A DNA stretch of 64,000 nucleotides from positions 35,436,035 to 35,500,034 of the forward strand of contig OZ025256.1 of assembly GCA_964019135.1 (NCBI GenBank). The letters are read 5' to 3'. A program made the translations under genes and the position numbers. Below, piece after piece: positions 10,920 to 21,633 of this stretch. The number at the start of each line of letters is the position of its first letter. Positions within the stretch are counted from its first letter, which is position 1. The DNA comes from Arenicola marina. Lineage: Eukaryota > Annelida > Polychaeta > Arenicolidae. Below the pieces are notes generated by a model. It worked only from the letters and a program-made list of their open reading frames with translations. It had not been told where the DNA came from and did no database searches.

Positions 10920-13900
10920 ACACCCCTTCTCCCCCTCCCCAACCCACACACGTCAATCCTACACCCCCTTCTCCCCCTCCCCAACAAACACACGTCACCC
11001 TACAACCCTTCCCCCCTCCCAAACACACACACGTCACCATTACAGCCCCTCCCCCCCCCCAACACACACACGTCACCACTACACCCTCTACACCCCCTCC
11101 CCTCCCCAACACACCCACACGTCACCCCTACACCCTCTTCACCCCCTCCCCTCCCCAACACACCCACACGTCACCCCTACACCCTCTTCTCCCCCTCGCC
11201 TCCCCAACACACCCACACGTCACCCCTACACCCTCTACACCCCCTCACCTCCCCAACACACCCACACGTCACCCCTACACCCTCTGCACCCCCTCCCCTC
11301 CCCTCCCCAACACACCCACACGTCACCCCTACACCCTCTTCACCCCCTCCCCTCCCCAACACACCCACACGTCACCCCTACACCCTCTTCAATCCCTCCC
11401 CTCCCCAACACACCCACACGTCACCCCTACACCCCCTTCACCCCCTCCCCTCCCCAACACACCCACACGTCACCCCTACACCCTCTTCACCCCCTCCCCT
11501 CCCGAACCCACCCACACGTCACCCCTACAGTTCCTTCTCCCCCTCCCCAACACATCCCGTCACACCTACACCCCCTTCTCCCCCTCCTCAACAATCACAC
11601 GTCACCCCTACATCCCCTTCTCCCCCTCCCCAACACTCATATGTCACCCCTACACCCCCTTCTCCCCTCCCCAACACCCCCCCCCCGTCAACCCTACACT
11701 CCCTACAAACCTACACGCCCCCTCCCCAACACCCACACGTCACCATTACACCCCCTTCTCTCCCTCCCCAACACTCATATGTCACCCCTACACCCCCTTC
11801 TCCCCTCCCCAACACCCCCCCCCCCGTCAACCCTACACTCCCTACAAACCTACACGCCCCCTCCCCAACACCCACACGTCACCATTACACCCCCTTCTCC
11901 CCCTCCCCAACACTCATATGTCACCCCTACACCCCCTTCTCCCCTCCCCAACACCCCCCCGTCAACCCTACACTCCCTACAAACCTACACGCCCCCTCCC
12001 CAACACCCACACGTCACCATTACACCCCCTTCTCCCCCTCCCCAACACTCATATGTCACCCCTACACCCCCTTCTCCCCTCCCCAACACCCCCCCGTCAA
12101 CCCTACACTCCCTACAAACCTACACGCCCCCTCCCCAACACCCGGACGTCACCCATACATCCCCCTCCCCAACACCCACACGTCACTCATACATCCGGTG
12201 CTGCCCCTCCCACAGCACACCCCCGTCACTCCTAGACCCCCTTCTTTCCCTCCCCTCCTCAACATACCCACGTCACCCCTACATCTTCTTCTCCCCCTCC
12301 CCAACAAACACACGTCACCCCTACAGCCCCTTCTCCCCCTCCCCAACACACCCCCGTCACCCATACACCCCCTTCTCCCCCTCCCCAACACACACACGTC
12401 ACTCCTACATCCTTTTTTTCTCCCTCACCTCCCCAACATTCACACGTCACCTCTACATACCCTTCTCCCCCTCCCCAACACTCCCACGTCACCCTAGACC
12501 CCTTTCTCCCCCTCCCCAACACACACTCGTCACCCCTATACCCATTTCTCCCCCTCCCCAACACCCCCCCCCGTCACCCCTACACCCCCTTCTCCCCCTC
12601 TCCAACACCCACACGTCACCGATACACCCCCTTCTCCCCCTCCCCATCACACACACGTCACCCCTACACCCCCTTCTCCCCCTCCCCAACACCCACACGT
12701 CACCCATACACCCCCTTCTCCCCCTCCCCAACACACACACGTTACCCCTACACCCCTTCACTCCCTCCCCCTCCCCTACACTCCATTCTCTCCCTCCCCT
12801 CCCCAGCACACCCACAGGTCACCCCTACACCCCTCCCCTCCCCAACACACCCACACGTCACCCCTACACCCCCTTCTCCCCCTCCCATCCCCAACACACC
12901 CACAAGTCACCCCTACACCCTCTTCACCCCCTCCCCTCCCCAACACACCCACACGTCACCCCTACACCCCCTTCACCCCCTCCCCTCCCCAACACACCCA
13001 CAGGTCACCCCTACACCTCCTTCACCCCCTCCCCTCCCCAACACACCCACACGTCACCCCTACACCCTCTTCACCCCCTCCCCTCTCCAACACACACACG
13101 TCGCCCCTACACCCCCTCCACCCCCTTCCCTCCCCAACACACCCACACGTCACCCCTACACCCCCTCCACCCCCTCCCCTCCCCAACACACCCACACGTC
13201 ACCCCTACACCCTCTTCACCCCCTCCCTTCCCCAACACACCCACACGTCACCCCTACACCCCCTTCACCCCCTCCCCTCCCCAACACACCCACAGGTCAC
13301 CCCTACACCTCCTTCACCCCCTCCCCTCCCCAACACACCCACACGTCACCCCTACACCCTCTTCACCCCCTCCCCTCCCCAACACACACACGTCGCCCCT
13401 ACACCCCCTCCACCCCCTCCCCTCCCCAACACACCCACACGTCACCCCTACACCCCCTCCACCCCCTCCCCTCCCCAACACACCCACACGTCACCCCTAC
13501 ACCCTCTTCAACCCCTCCCCTCCCCAACACACCCACACGTCACCCCTACACCCCCTCCACCCCCTCCCCTCCCCAACACACCCACACGTCACCCCTACAC
13601 CCCCTCCACCCCCTCCCCTCCCCAACACACCCACACGTCACCCCTACACCCTCTTCACCCCCTCCCCTCCCCAACACACCCACACGTCACCCCTACACCC
13701 CCTCCACCCCCTCCCCTTCCCAACACACCCACACGTCACCCCTACACCCCCTCCACCCCCTCCCCTCCCCAACACACCCACACGTCACCCCTACACCCCC
13801 TTCTCCTCCTCCCCTCCCCAACACACCCACACGTCACCCCTACACCCCCTTCACTCCCTCCCCTCCCCAACACACCCACACGTCACCCCTACACCCCCTT

Positions 13901-14432
13901 CACCCCATCCCCTCCCCAACACACCCACACGTCACCCCTACACCCCCTCCACCCCCTCCCCTCCCCAACACACCCACACGTCACCCCTACACCCCCTCCA
14001 CCCCCTCCCCTCCCCAACACACCCACACGTCACCCCTACACCCCCTTCACTCCCTCCCCTCCCCAACACACCCACACGTCACCCCTACACCCCCTCCACC
14101 CCCTCCCCTCCCCAACACACCCACACGTCACCCCTACACCCCCTCCCCTCCCCAACACACCCACACGTCACCCCTACACCCCCTCCACCCCCTCCCCTCC
14201 CCAACACACCCACACGTCACCCCTACACCCCCTCCCCAACACCCACACGTCACCCCTCCACCCCCTCCCCTCCCCAACACACCCACACGTGACCCCTACA
14301 CCCCCTCACCTCCCCAACACACCCACACGTCACCCCTCCACCCCCTCCCCTCCCCAACACACCCACACGTCACCCCTCCACCCCCTCCCCTCCCCAACAC
14401 ACCCACACGTCACCCCTACACCCCCTTCTCTG
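10920..14432. repeat. 49 bp C-rich minisatellite related to the preceding array
   Basis: Without a gap the 35 bp unit gives way to a longer one built on CCCAACACACCCACACGTCACC and CCTACACCCCCTCCACCCCC, spaced 49 bp in the regular part (for example 13931 to 13980). Early units (10920-12500) vary between about 43 and 50 bp. The last units near 14230-14430 are shortened versions. The CACACGTCACC core is the only part containing G and is the most conserved. Proline/threonine/histidine-rich open frames of 1,038 and 883 codons on + rotate through the repeat frames and are not credible genes. Confidence 0.95.
11641..12190. repeat. higher-order repeat of about 137 bp, four copies
   Basis: Inside the 49 bp array a composite unit starting ATGTCACCCCTACACCCC and containing CCGTCAACCCTACACTCC and TACAAACCTACACGCCCC recurs at 11641, 11779, 11918 and 12053 (spacings 138, 139 and 135 bp). 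The length differences fall mostly in the C-run before GTCAACC. Very similar copies imply recent local amplification of a three-monomer block. Confidence 0.85.
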
Positions 14433-15700
14433 ACAGGAAGAAACTCCTGAAATATAACGTGCTTCTTGCCCTATGGAATGAGAGAACGAGATTGATTTGT
14501 TGGCCGATATTGGCTTTGTTCATCCTCTAATTACCTCGGGTGCCACAGCGTATTCTCCAGGCCAACACCAGCATTGTCTCCAGTTGGGGCACAGGATGTG
14601 GCCGCCAGGTCGACGAATGCCTCTCATACCACGGGAGATTGCATTTCTCATTGTGAGACCCAATCAAAAAATCCCCAGCCCTGGGGGTAACGTGGCGTGG
14701 TTTGTAGGAGAGGGCGCAATGATGAGCGTGTAGTCACCGAGCCTGGCACACTGGACGGCAGGGCCCGACCGACACAGAGCCTCGACGATGCATGAATTGC
14801 AGTGACTACGCCCATAACTCGACACAATAACAGATGAAATATGCTTCACAAAATGCAACGTGGTGTCATATTTCATTCCACGAATAACGTACTTATATAT
14901 TAGTGTTATGCAGATCAAATGTACTTTTGAAGTAACACTCGTCATGAAGGGGAACCAGGCGACGCGGCATGCAGCGAAGCAACCTATGATGGGATATCAA
15001 TGGCTGTGTGTTGCAAGTGATGCCAATCAGAAATGACTTCCTGTCTGGGTAAAATAACCAAACTTGGCCACCTTAAAAACAGAGTGACATATGATTTCAC
15101 CAGCTTAAAGAATATTGATCAGTGACAAATACAGAAATTTGAGCCATTTTAATTCAACTGCTAGCGGATTACCGTCCTGGGGACGGGAACACCAGTCAAC
15201 AAGGTCATCTAATCGAACAAAACATACGGATTAACATTGCACAGAATCATGAACACAAGGTCAAAAGCTCGATTTGCCTTACATCGTCATTATCAGAATG
15301 TCGTGGGGCCATGCTACGCACCTCCAACACGTGTCAAGCCTAACACGTCGTATTGAGACCCTGGTCCGAGGCGGGGAGAGGTACGCATGCGCACATTGCT
15401 GGGCTTGGGAGGGTTCGGCGGAAAAGCCCCCCCCCCCTCCCCCTCCAGGCTTCCTCTTCCCCTCCAGGCCGGTTTGAAATAAGGCTTTGATGTTAATAAG
15501 AACATTCCTGTTAGTTAGGTAGCCCGGGTGACAGCGACCCGCTGTCCTTAACCCCTGTCAATCTTCCTACATGTCAATATTGTGTGTCTGCATCCGCTAT
15601 TTACTACAACTGTACATGTACATTCAGGGAAATAAACCAACCACGTCATGTAGCGGAATTCTATTTGGCGACTGACATGACGTGCGGTGGAATTTGACTT
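14433..15700. other. intergenic sequence, no gene recognised
   Basis: Unique-looking sequence after the C-rich array. Open frames at 14497-14733 (+), 14664-14945 (-) and 15274-15477 (+) show no recognisable domain. A C-run lies at about 15427-15440. The right part, from about 15500, may already belong to the long terminal repeat of the adjacent Ty3/Gypsy fossil, but no second copy is present to prove it. Confidence 0.45.
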
Positions 15701-18700
15701 GGCGACTGTAATGTATTGTAAATACGGATAAATTAAAGCGGGCTAAAATCGGATATATTTGGATGTGGTTCTCTAACAAGAACGCCGGTCATGTGACTAC
15801 TGTCAGCACACCCTTTTTGTAATCACTTAATCCGTCACGTAACTGAACGAGCCTTAGCTTAGCTTCTCTTCCCAAGAGAACATAATATTGGCGACGAGGA
15901 TAACAAGCAATGACAAACACAGAAACGTGTGGGTGTGAGTGTGAAAAAATGGGACTTTTAATGCCGGCGTCATATCTCCTGTCACATGTGTCAAAATGGT
16001 TACCTATGGGTCTGAGGAATTTCATATGAAGGATGACTGGACAATATGTAGATAGGTTAGAGAATTACTTTAACGCCAATGACATTGAAAACGCAGACAA
16101 GAAAAAGTCCATATTGCTTACAGTGGTTGGTGCATAAACTCATTCATAATGTATGTGTACCTGAATCAACAGACTCAAAGACATACGAGACGGTCAAGCA
16201 GAGCTTGAGAAGGAAGACGAAAATTGGGATTATGGGACCAATTCGACCATTTAAAGACCCATCGCCGCTCGCTCATTGGTTGTTCAGCCTGGCGTTCGAG
16301 ACCATATCGCCCACTGAACGCTGTAGCGAGGCCAAATTGCTGGCTGAAAGCGCAAATTAGCCCAAAATGGAACCCCAGTATCGTGGTGTGCTGGATGAGC
16401 ACCATCTAACGGCTGCTGTTCAACGCGGGCTATTTTTCCAGGTCGAGGGCGTCGTTTAGAGTGAATACGTTCAAATCCCGACTTTCTACGTGTCCTTGGT
16501 CACGCTCTAAACGTTGTTCTCGTACTCTTCATCGCTGAATTACGGAGCCCCCTAGCGGCGGAACTAAGCGTGATAGGAAAAAAACGAAGGCGGTTTTCAT
16601 ACCCAAGTCGACTATTGCCCGTCGTTTGCAACCAATCCCGACTCTCTAGCGTCGCTATTAAGCGAACGGCGGCCATCGCCACCCCGAAAGAGTGCCGGTC
16701 CATATCGCCCGTTGACTCATAATGGGAGCGTCGGCATGGAGGGGGGTGCACCTCTTGCGAGCGCTCTAGCGGCCAAACTAAGCGTCCTAGGGCAATTCTA
16801 TCGCGATTTTGCCTGCTTAATACTACATCTGTCCCTCGCTTCATGCCAAATCTGGGCTCCCTAGCTCAAATATTAACCGAGTTATGGCTTTGCAAAGGTC
16901 AAAACGCCACTTGACACGTACGCTGAATATTGATTGGCCGATTACTCGAAAATCCTTCAGTATCCGGAAAAAATCTGAGCACATACTGCGTTACCGCCTC
17001 TCCCTGATGAATACTCTCAAACAAACAGCCAATCTCTAGACCCGATATTAACGGAGTACCGCGGGAAAATCTGTTTCGTGACCTTGACCTTGCTGTGACC
17101 TTGACCTTGGAAGCGTGACCTTGACCAATATAGTTATTCGTGCCCAATTACTGATGTCATGTATCTCGCCAGGTGACGTTTGTCTCACTTGTAACCTTCA
17201 CGGAGAAATTGAGACCATGTTCCCGCCAAAATGCTGCCGTGGGATCCCATGTTAAACTTTGGGAATTTTTTGCAAAAGAACTATTCGGAGGATTTTCAAA
17301 ATTGAAACACCGTATACAAGGTACCAGTGAATGCAATACGTGAATTAATTTTGAGTGTCATTAAGTACAAACTCGGAACGCTATAGAGATTTTGCCGATT
17401 TTTGTTCCGATCTATCAATGGTTAAGCGAATTGCGAAAAATTCCTGTGACCTTGACCGTTGACCTACATAGCCCATCTACGAACTTAGCCTGACGATTGC
17501 CATTCCGCATGTTTTTGTGAATTTGGAAGTCGATAGCTTAAGGCATTCGAAAGATAATGCCCCGCGTTACAAACGGACAGACACACAGATTCACCGAACA
17601 CACCGACATAAGACGAAACTTGGAAATTTTCGTCTTAATAAGGAATTAGTGGATATAGTTCAGCATTACACCTGTCCTAAGCCCAACGTAATTGTGCAAA
17701 GGGGTAAATTTAATACGCGCATGCGTCAATTGAATGAAAGTGTGTCGTCATATGTTAATGAAGTCCCCTCAGAGACAAGTTAGTTAACAATAACCGTATA
17801 CAACAGAGATGCAGATTTGACTTTTCAACGTGCATTGGATACGGCATTGACCATGGAAATGGCGATGAAAAATGTACAGGACTTATCGGCTGCAGTAAAT
17901 TCATCAGGTTCTAGTCTGCAGAGTATAAAGATGACAGCAGAAGAGAGAAAACAGAGACATGTTACCGTTGTGGAAGAAAGCATGATCCTGATGTTTGTTG
18001 GTATAGAGAGGCTAATTGTCAAAACTCCGGAAAAAAGGGACATATTAAATCGGCTTGTCGAGGAAAACAGAAAAAACCTTCACCGACGAGAGAAACATCC
18101 AACACAGGGTTCATCACACAGGAAGTATTATCCCCAGAAACCCCTTTCGTTGCGGAAGAAGAGCAAGAATATTATAACATGTATCCATTAGTCGCAAAAA
18201 GGAGCAACAGAATCCAGGAAGCTGTCCTTGTCGAAGGGAAAAAAGTGGAGTTAGAAGTGGATACAGGAACTACCGTCTCAGTAAACAAAATGAGGAAATA
18301 TTTCAAAAACTGAATATCTCAAAGTATCTGGTTGATACACAAGCTGTATTAAAGACATTTACTGGTGAGAAGGTTCGACCGATGGGAGAGGTACAGGTGC
18401 AAGTGCAATATGGTGAGCAGTTGAAAACTTGTCCATTGTCTGTGATAAAAGAAGGTCCCAATCTCATGGGCAGGAATTGGTTGCTGGAAATCAATCTAGA
18501 TTGGTCTAAAATCCAGTAGCAGTCCCACACTGTCAATGGCTTGGGGAAGAGTGTTGGATAAGTACACACATGTGTTCAAGGATGAGTTGGGAGAGTTGAA
18601 GGGAATTACTGCCTCCCTACACATGAGAGAAGAAGTGTTACCAATCTTTCTCAAGCATCAGCCTGTGGCACACGCTCTTCAAAAAGTATTAAAACAGAAT

Positions 18701-19330
18701 TAAAGCGCTTGGAGGCTCAAGGAACTATTCGACCAGCCTAATTGTCTGACCGGGCCACTCCGATTGTGCCTAGTGTGATAACGGATGGCACAGTGAGGAC
18801 TTGTGGCGATTATAAACAGACTGTAAATAAAGCTAGCAAAATTGATTGCAACCCCATTCCGACGGTTGATGACCTGTATGCGCAGATGACAGGAGGTGAT
18901 AAATGCACTTCGATCTTTTCGATCAGTTCGATCTGAGCCGTGCGTATGAACAGATTGTCTTGGATGAGAAGGCAAGGACACATGTCACCATCAATACACC
19001 TAGGGGATTGCATGAATACAACCGGTTACCATACGGTGTTGCGTCATCATCTGTGATGTTCCACAGGACTATGGAATGTTTATTTCGTGGGATGAACTAC
19101 GAGAACTACTAAAAGAGACAAAAAGAAAGTGGGAGTGGAGTAGTTCGCAAGACAAGGCATTCCGGGCATCGAAGGAACTGCTATGTTCTGACACATTGTT
19201 GACGCACTACAACCTAGAAAAGAAGCTGATCTTGTCGTGTGATGCGTCACAATTCGGTGTGGCAGCAGTGCTGTCACATGTGATGGAGGATGGAAGTGAT
19301 CGGCCGGTAGCCTTCACGGCTAAAGAACCA
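15701..19330 (+). mobile_element. Ty3/Gypsy (Mag-like) LTR retrotransposon fossil, broken
   Basis: Parts appear in the canonical order: a TTGGCGACGAGGAT primer-binding-type string (15888-15901) just after a probable LTR end; a retrotransposon Gag region (about 16030-16210 and 17640-17950); a CCHC-knuckle region (about 17960-18060); an aspartic protease with an Asp-Thr-Gly motif (about 18200-18490); reverse transcriptase (about 18680-19100); and the start of RNase H (about 19100-19330). No integrase and no 3' LTR are seen; similarity ends at about 19330, ahead of a 45 bp array. The left boundary is uncertain. Gag is interrupted by a 1.4 kb inverted-repeat element. The copy is clearly dead, with roughly half a dozen or more breaks, so it is moderately old. 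LTR dating is impossible because only one LTR, if any, is present. The TTGGCGACGAGG signature and Gag type suggest the Mag lineage; clade confidence is moderate. Confidence 0.8.
16214..17636 (+). mobile_element. 1.4 kb non-autonomous inverted-repeat element inserted in the fossil
   Basis: It interrupts the Gag region of the Ty3/Gypsy fossil. The ends carry a 12 bp perfect inverted repeat AAGACGAAAATT (16214-16225 and, inverted, 17625-17636). A short AAGGA lies at 16211-16215 (overlapping the left end) and at 17640-17644 just outside the right end, and could be a target duplication, though exact ends are unsure. It has no coding capacity for a transposase. The right half holds four TGACCTTGA words (17079, 17096, 17116, 17447) and a tail with CGTTACAAACGGACAGACAC, typical of a dispersed repeat common in marine invertebrate genomes. 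Related pieces lie inverted at 28070-28390 and 28885-29040. Superfamily unknown. Confidence 0.6.
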
Positions 19331-19530
19331 ATGTTTGTCATTCTACTCAGACGTCGGCATCGCTTTTTATTGGTGTTTGTCATGTTTGTCGATTCATTAT
19401 ATTTTTCTTCTGAAAGCATATTGGACGGTGATTTCTTCCCTAAAATACTGCTACATTTGCTGCCCTGGTGTCGCTGGGCCTGTGTTCGCAGCGCCAGAGC
19501 GTGTGTGTCACTGCAGAAAAACACTGCTAT
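19331..19530. other. short unique segment before the 45 bp array
   Basis: About 200 bp of T-rich sequence with no recognisable gene, lying between the end of the retrotransposon similarity and the 45 bp array. An open frame crosses from the fossil through this segment into the repeat by chance. Confidence 0.4.
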
Positions 19531-20242
19531 GAGGACACATAGGGCTGTATGGTCTGTCAGGTTAACCACTGCTAAGAGGACACATAGGGCTGTATGGTCT
19601 GTCAGGTTGACCACTGCTATGAGGACACATAGGGCTGTATGGTCTGTCAGGTTGACCACTGCTATGAGGACACATAGGGCTGTATGGTCTGTCAGGTTGA
19701 CCACTGCTATGAGGACACATAGGGCTGTATGGTCTGTCAGGTTGACCACTGCTATGAGAACACATAGGGCTGTATGGTCTGTCAGGTTGACCACTGCTAT
19801 GAGGACACATAGGGCTGTATGATCTGTCAGGTTGACCACTGCTATGAGGAAACATAGGGCTGTATGGTCTGTCAGGTTGACCACTGCTATGAGGACACAT
19901 ATGGCTGTATGGTCTGTCAGGTTGACCACTGCTATGAGGACACATAGGGCTGTATGGTCTGTCAGGTTGACCACTGCTATGAGGACACATAGGGCTGTAT
20001 GGTCTGTCAGGTTGACCACTGCTATGAGGACACATAGGGCTGTGTGGTCTGTCAGGTTGACCACTGCTATGAGGACACATAGGGCTGTATGGTCTGTCAG
20101 GTTGACCACTGCTATGAGGACACACAGGGCTGTGTGGTCTGTCAGGTTGACCACTGCTATGAGGACACATAGGGCTGTATGATCTGTCAGGTTGACCACT
20201 GCTATGAGGACACACAGGGCTGTGTGGTCTGTCAGGTTGACC
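19531..20242. repeat. 45 bp minisatellite, about 16 copies
   Basis: The unit TGCTATGAGGACACATAGGG plus CTGTATGGTCTGTCAGGTTG plus ACCAC is 45 bp; identical words recur at exact 45 bp multiples (for example 19621 and 19801). Variants are few (ATATGG, CACAGG, GTGTGG, GATCTG), so the array is homogeneous and probably young. As 45 is divisible by 3, both strands stay open (TTAMRTHRAVWSVRL on +, SGQPDRPYSPMCPHS on -) with no sign of a real gene. Confidence 0.96.
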
Positions 20243-20367
20243 GTCCGGTTGGAGTGCAACGCTTCTTCATAATCCGCTGCAGTCCGAAAGCTGATATAAT
20301 GACGACACACAAGCGTGGTAAGGCACAATGCGCAAACACGTTAAGCCGCAGATATAGTGGCCTCTGA

Positions 20368-20759
20368 GCCGGTCCACAGCCCGGGCCTCACCGGTCCACA
20401 GACCGGGCCTCACCGGTCCACAGCCCGGGCCTCACCGGTCCACAGCCCGGGCCTCACCGGTCCACAGCCCGGGCCTCACCGGTCCACAGCCCGGGCCTCA
20501 CCGGTCCACAGCCCGGGCCTCACCGGTCCACAGCCCGGGCCTCACCGGTCCACAGCCCGGGCCTCACCGGTCCACAGCCCGGGCCTCACCGGTCCACAGC
20601 CCGGGCCTCACCGGTCCACAGTTCGGGCCTCACCGGTCCACAGTTCGGGCCTCACCGGTCCACAGCCCGGGCCTCACCGGTCCACAGTTCGGGCCTCACC
20701 GGTCCACAGTTCGGGCCTCACCGGTCCACAGCCCGGGCCTCACCGGTCCACAGTTCGGG
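20368..20759. repeat. 22 bp minisatellite, about 18 copies
   Basis: The unit is CACAG(CC/TT)CGGGCCTCACCGG followed by TC, 22 bp, repeated about 18 times. The first 11 or so copies are nearly all the CCCGGG version; the TTCGGG variant is interspersed in the right third. Two short palindromes, GCCCGGGC and ACCGGT, recur in every standard unit, making the array CpG-rich. The 139-codon + frame is repeat translation. Confidence 0.96.
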
Positions 20760-20762
20760 TGA

Positions 20763-20818
20763 CAATATACACGTGACATTGTCACGAATATACACGTGAC
20801 AATGTCACGTGTATATTC
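20763..20818. repeat. inverted repeat with 16 bp perfect arms and CACGTG cores
   Basis: GAATATACACGTGACA (20786-20801), one base, then its exact reverse complement (20803-20818) form a 33 bp near-palindrome that could extrude as a hairpin. A partial extra copy of the left arm (AATATACACGTGAC, 20764-20777) precedes it. CACGTG occurs three times. It sits directly at the edge of the 22 bp array. It may be a transposon end, a head-to-head fold-back or a recombination product. Confidence 0.85.
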
Positions 20819-21351
20819 TTCAGTCAGTTCCGAGCGCCAATTGACGTTATCCGATTTTTCTCTTTCGACCTGCATCTGTTCTTCATTTCACCATTATTTG
20901 TCACTGCGCGCGCGCGAACATATTCGCTTCGTCTTCCTAACAAATGAATGCACATTTACTTCTCAGCCGCTAGATTTCACCATAACAAAGTCACACATCA
21001 AAAGAAACCATCATATCGCATAACAGGGTGCCACTTCGATATAAAAGATGACATGTTTTCACTAACGCTGATGCACTGTTCGATCTTAGAGTAAAACAAA
21101 ATACTGTTCTGGACTCCCTGAAGATTAGGGATTTCATTAAGCCATCTACATCTATACACAAATCTCTTCGTAATTAAACAAATATGGTTATTAAGTCGCT
21201 TATTCTATGAGTGTTCTAACCATAATAAACAGGATTGACGCGTTGGAATCATAGATGTCAAGCATCTTACTATAGCTTAGACTTGACCAGTAACTTATAA
21301 CTATAATTGCATAAACGCGGCCGTGCTTGTTATTAAATTCGCCCAATCCAG
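20819..21351. other. intergenic sequence, no gene recognised
   Basis: AT-rich unique sequence with no recognisable coding signal. An AG at 21350-21351, preceded by a weak pyrimidine tract, could be a splice acceptor for the following exon-like segment. Confidence 0.4.
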
Positions 21352-21633
21352 GACGTCCGCAAGAAATACCGTTGGCTTCTGATGGACCCTGAGCGGGCCG
21401 GCGCCACGCACAACATCGCCGCTTACCGTCTGGCAGACAACCAGGAAGGCTGGCAAGACGACGGGGACTTCGGCGCCGGACGCCACGTCCGCTACCTCAT
21501 AAGACGGCAAAACCTCACAAACGTCCTTGTCGTCATCACGAAACGCTTCGCTGGCAGACTATCCGGAGGCGAACGATTTAAACTGCTGGAATCAGCCGTG
21601 ACATCCGCGTTACAGAAGCATAGGCAATCATGA
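21352..21633 (+). CDS. IMPACT N-terminal (UPF0029/YigZ-like) domain fragment, probable terminal exon
   Basis: The frame encodes a segment resembling the IMPACT N-terminal domain of IMPACT/Yih1 and bacterial YigZ. From the ATG at 21382 the landmarks are THNIAAYR (residues 9-16), DDGDFGAG (26-33), TNVLVVITKRFAG, and SGGERFKLLESAV near the end, followed by TGA at 21631-21633. In the family these are THNI.AYR, DDGE..AG, NVLVVVTRWYGG and LGPDRFKHI, so the order and spacing fit while W/Y-G-G and G-P-D are altered. Family members bind GCN1 and dampen GCN2 signalling in eukaryotes. The segment starts mid-domain: an acceptor-like CAG at 21349-21351 in phase 0 suggests an exon rather than the internal ATG, which lacks the domain's N-terminal part. 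Codon third positions are GC-rich, unlike the AT-rich flanks, which supports real coding. No upstream exon was found within 500 bp. It may be a host gene's last exon, a retrocopy fragment or cargo of an unrecognised element. Confidence 0.55.
   Translation, partial: DVRKKYRWLLMDPERAGATHNIAAYRLADNQEGWQDDGDFGAGRHVRYLIRRQNLTNVLVVITKRFAGRLSGGERFKLLESAVTSALQKHRQS

Noticed and set aside
9119-14292. Proline/histidine/threonine-rich ORFs of 1,038 and 883 codons, mucin- or extensin-like
   Set aside because: They lie wholly in the 35/49 bp C-rich array, rotate through frames with unit length, and begin inside a MITE. No signal peptide or unique domain is seen.
14497-15505. Small ORFs of 63-93 codons
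   Set aside because: They have no recognised motif, overlap one another on both strands, and are of a length expected by chance.
19076-19822. 248-codon ORF joining the end of the retrotransposon fossil to the 45 bp array
   Set aside because: It is chance read-through from fossil sequence via unique DNA into a repeat that is open in this frame, not a gene fusion with function.
19562-20328. ORFs on the - strand of the 45 bp array (217 and 373 codons)
   Set aside because: The 15-residue repeats come from a 45 bp unit without stops, with no independent coding evidence.
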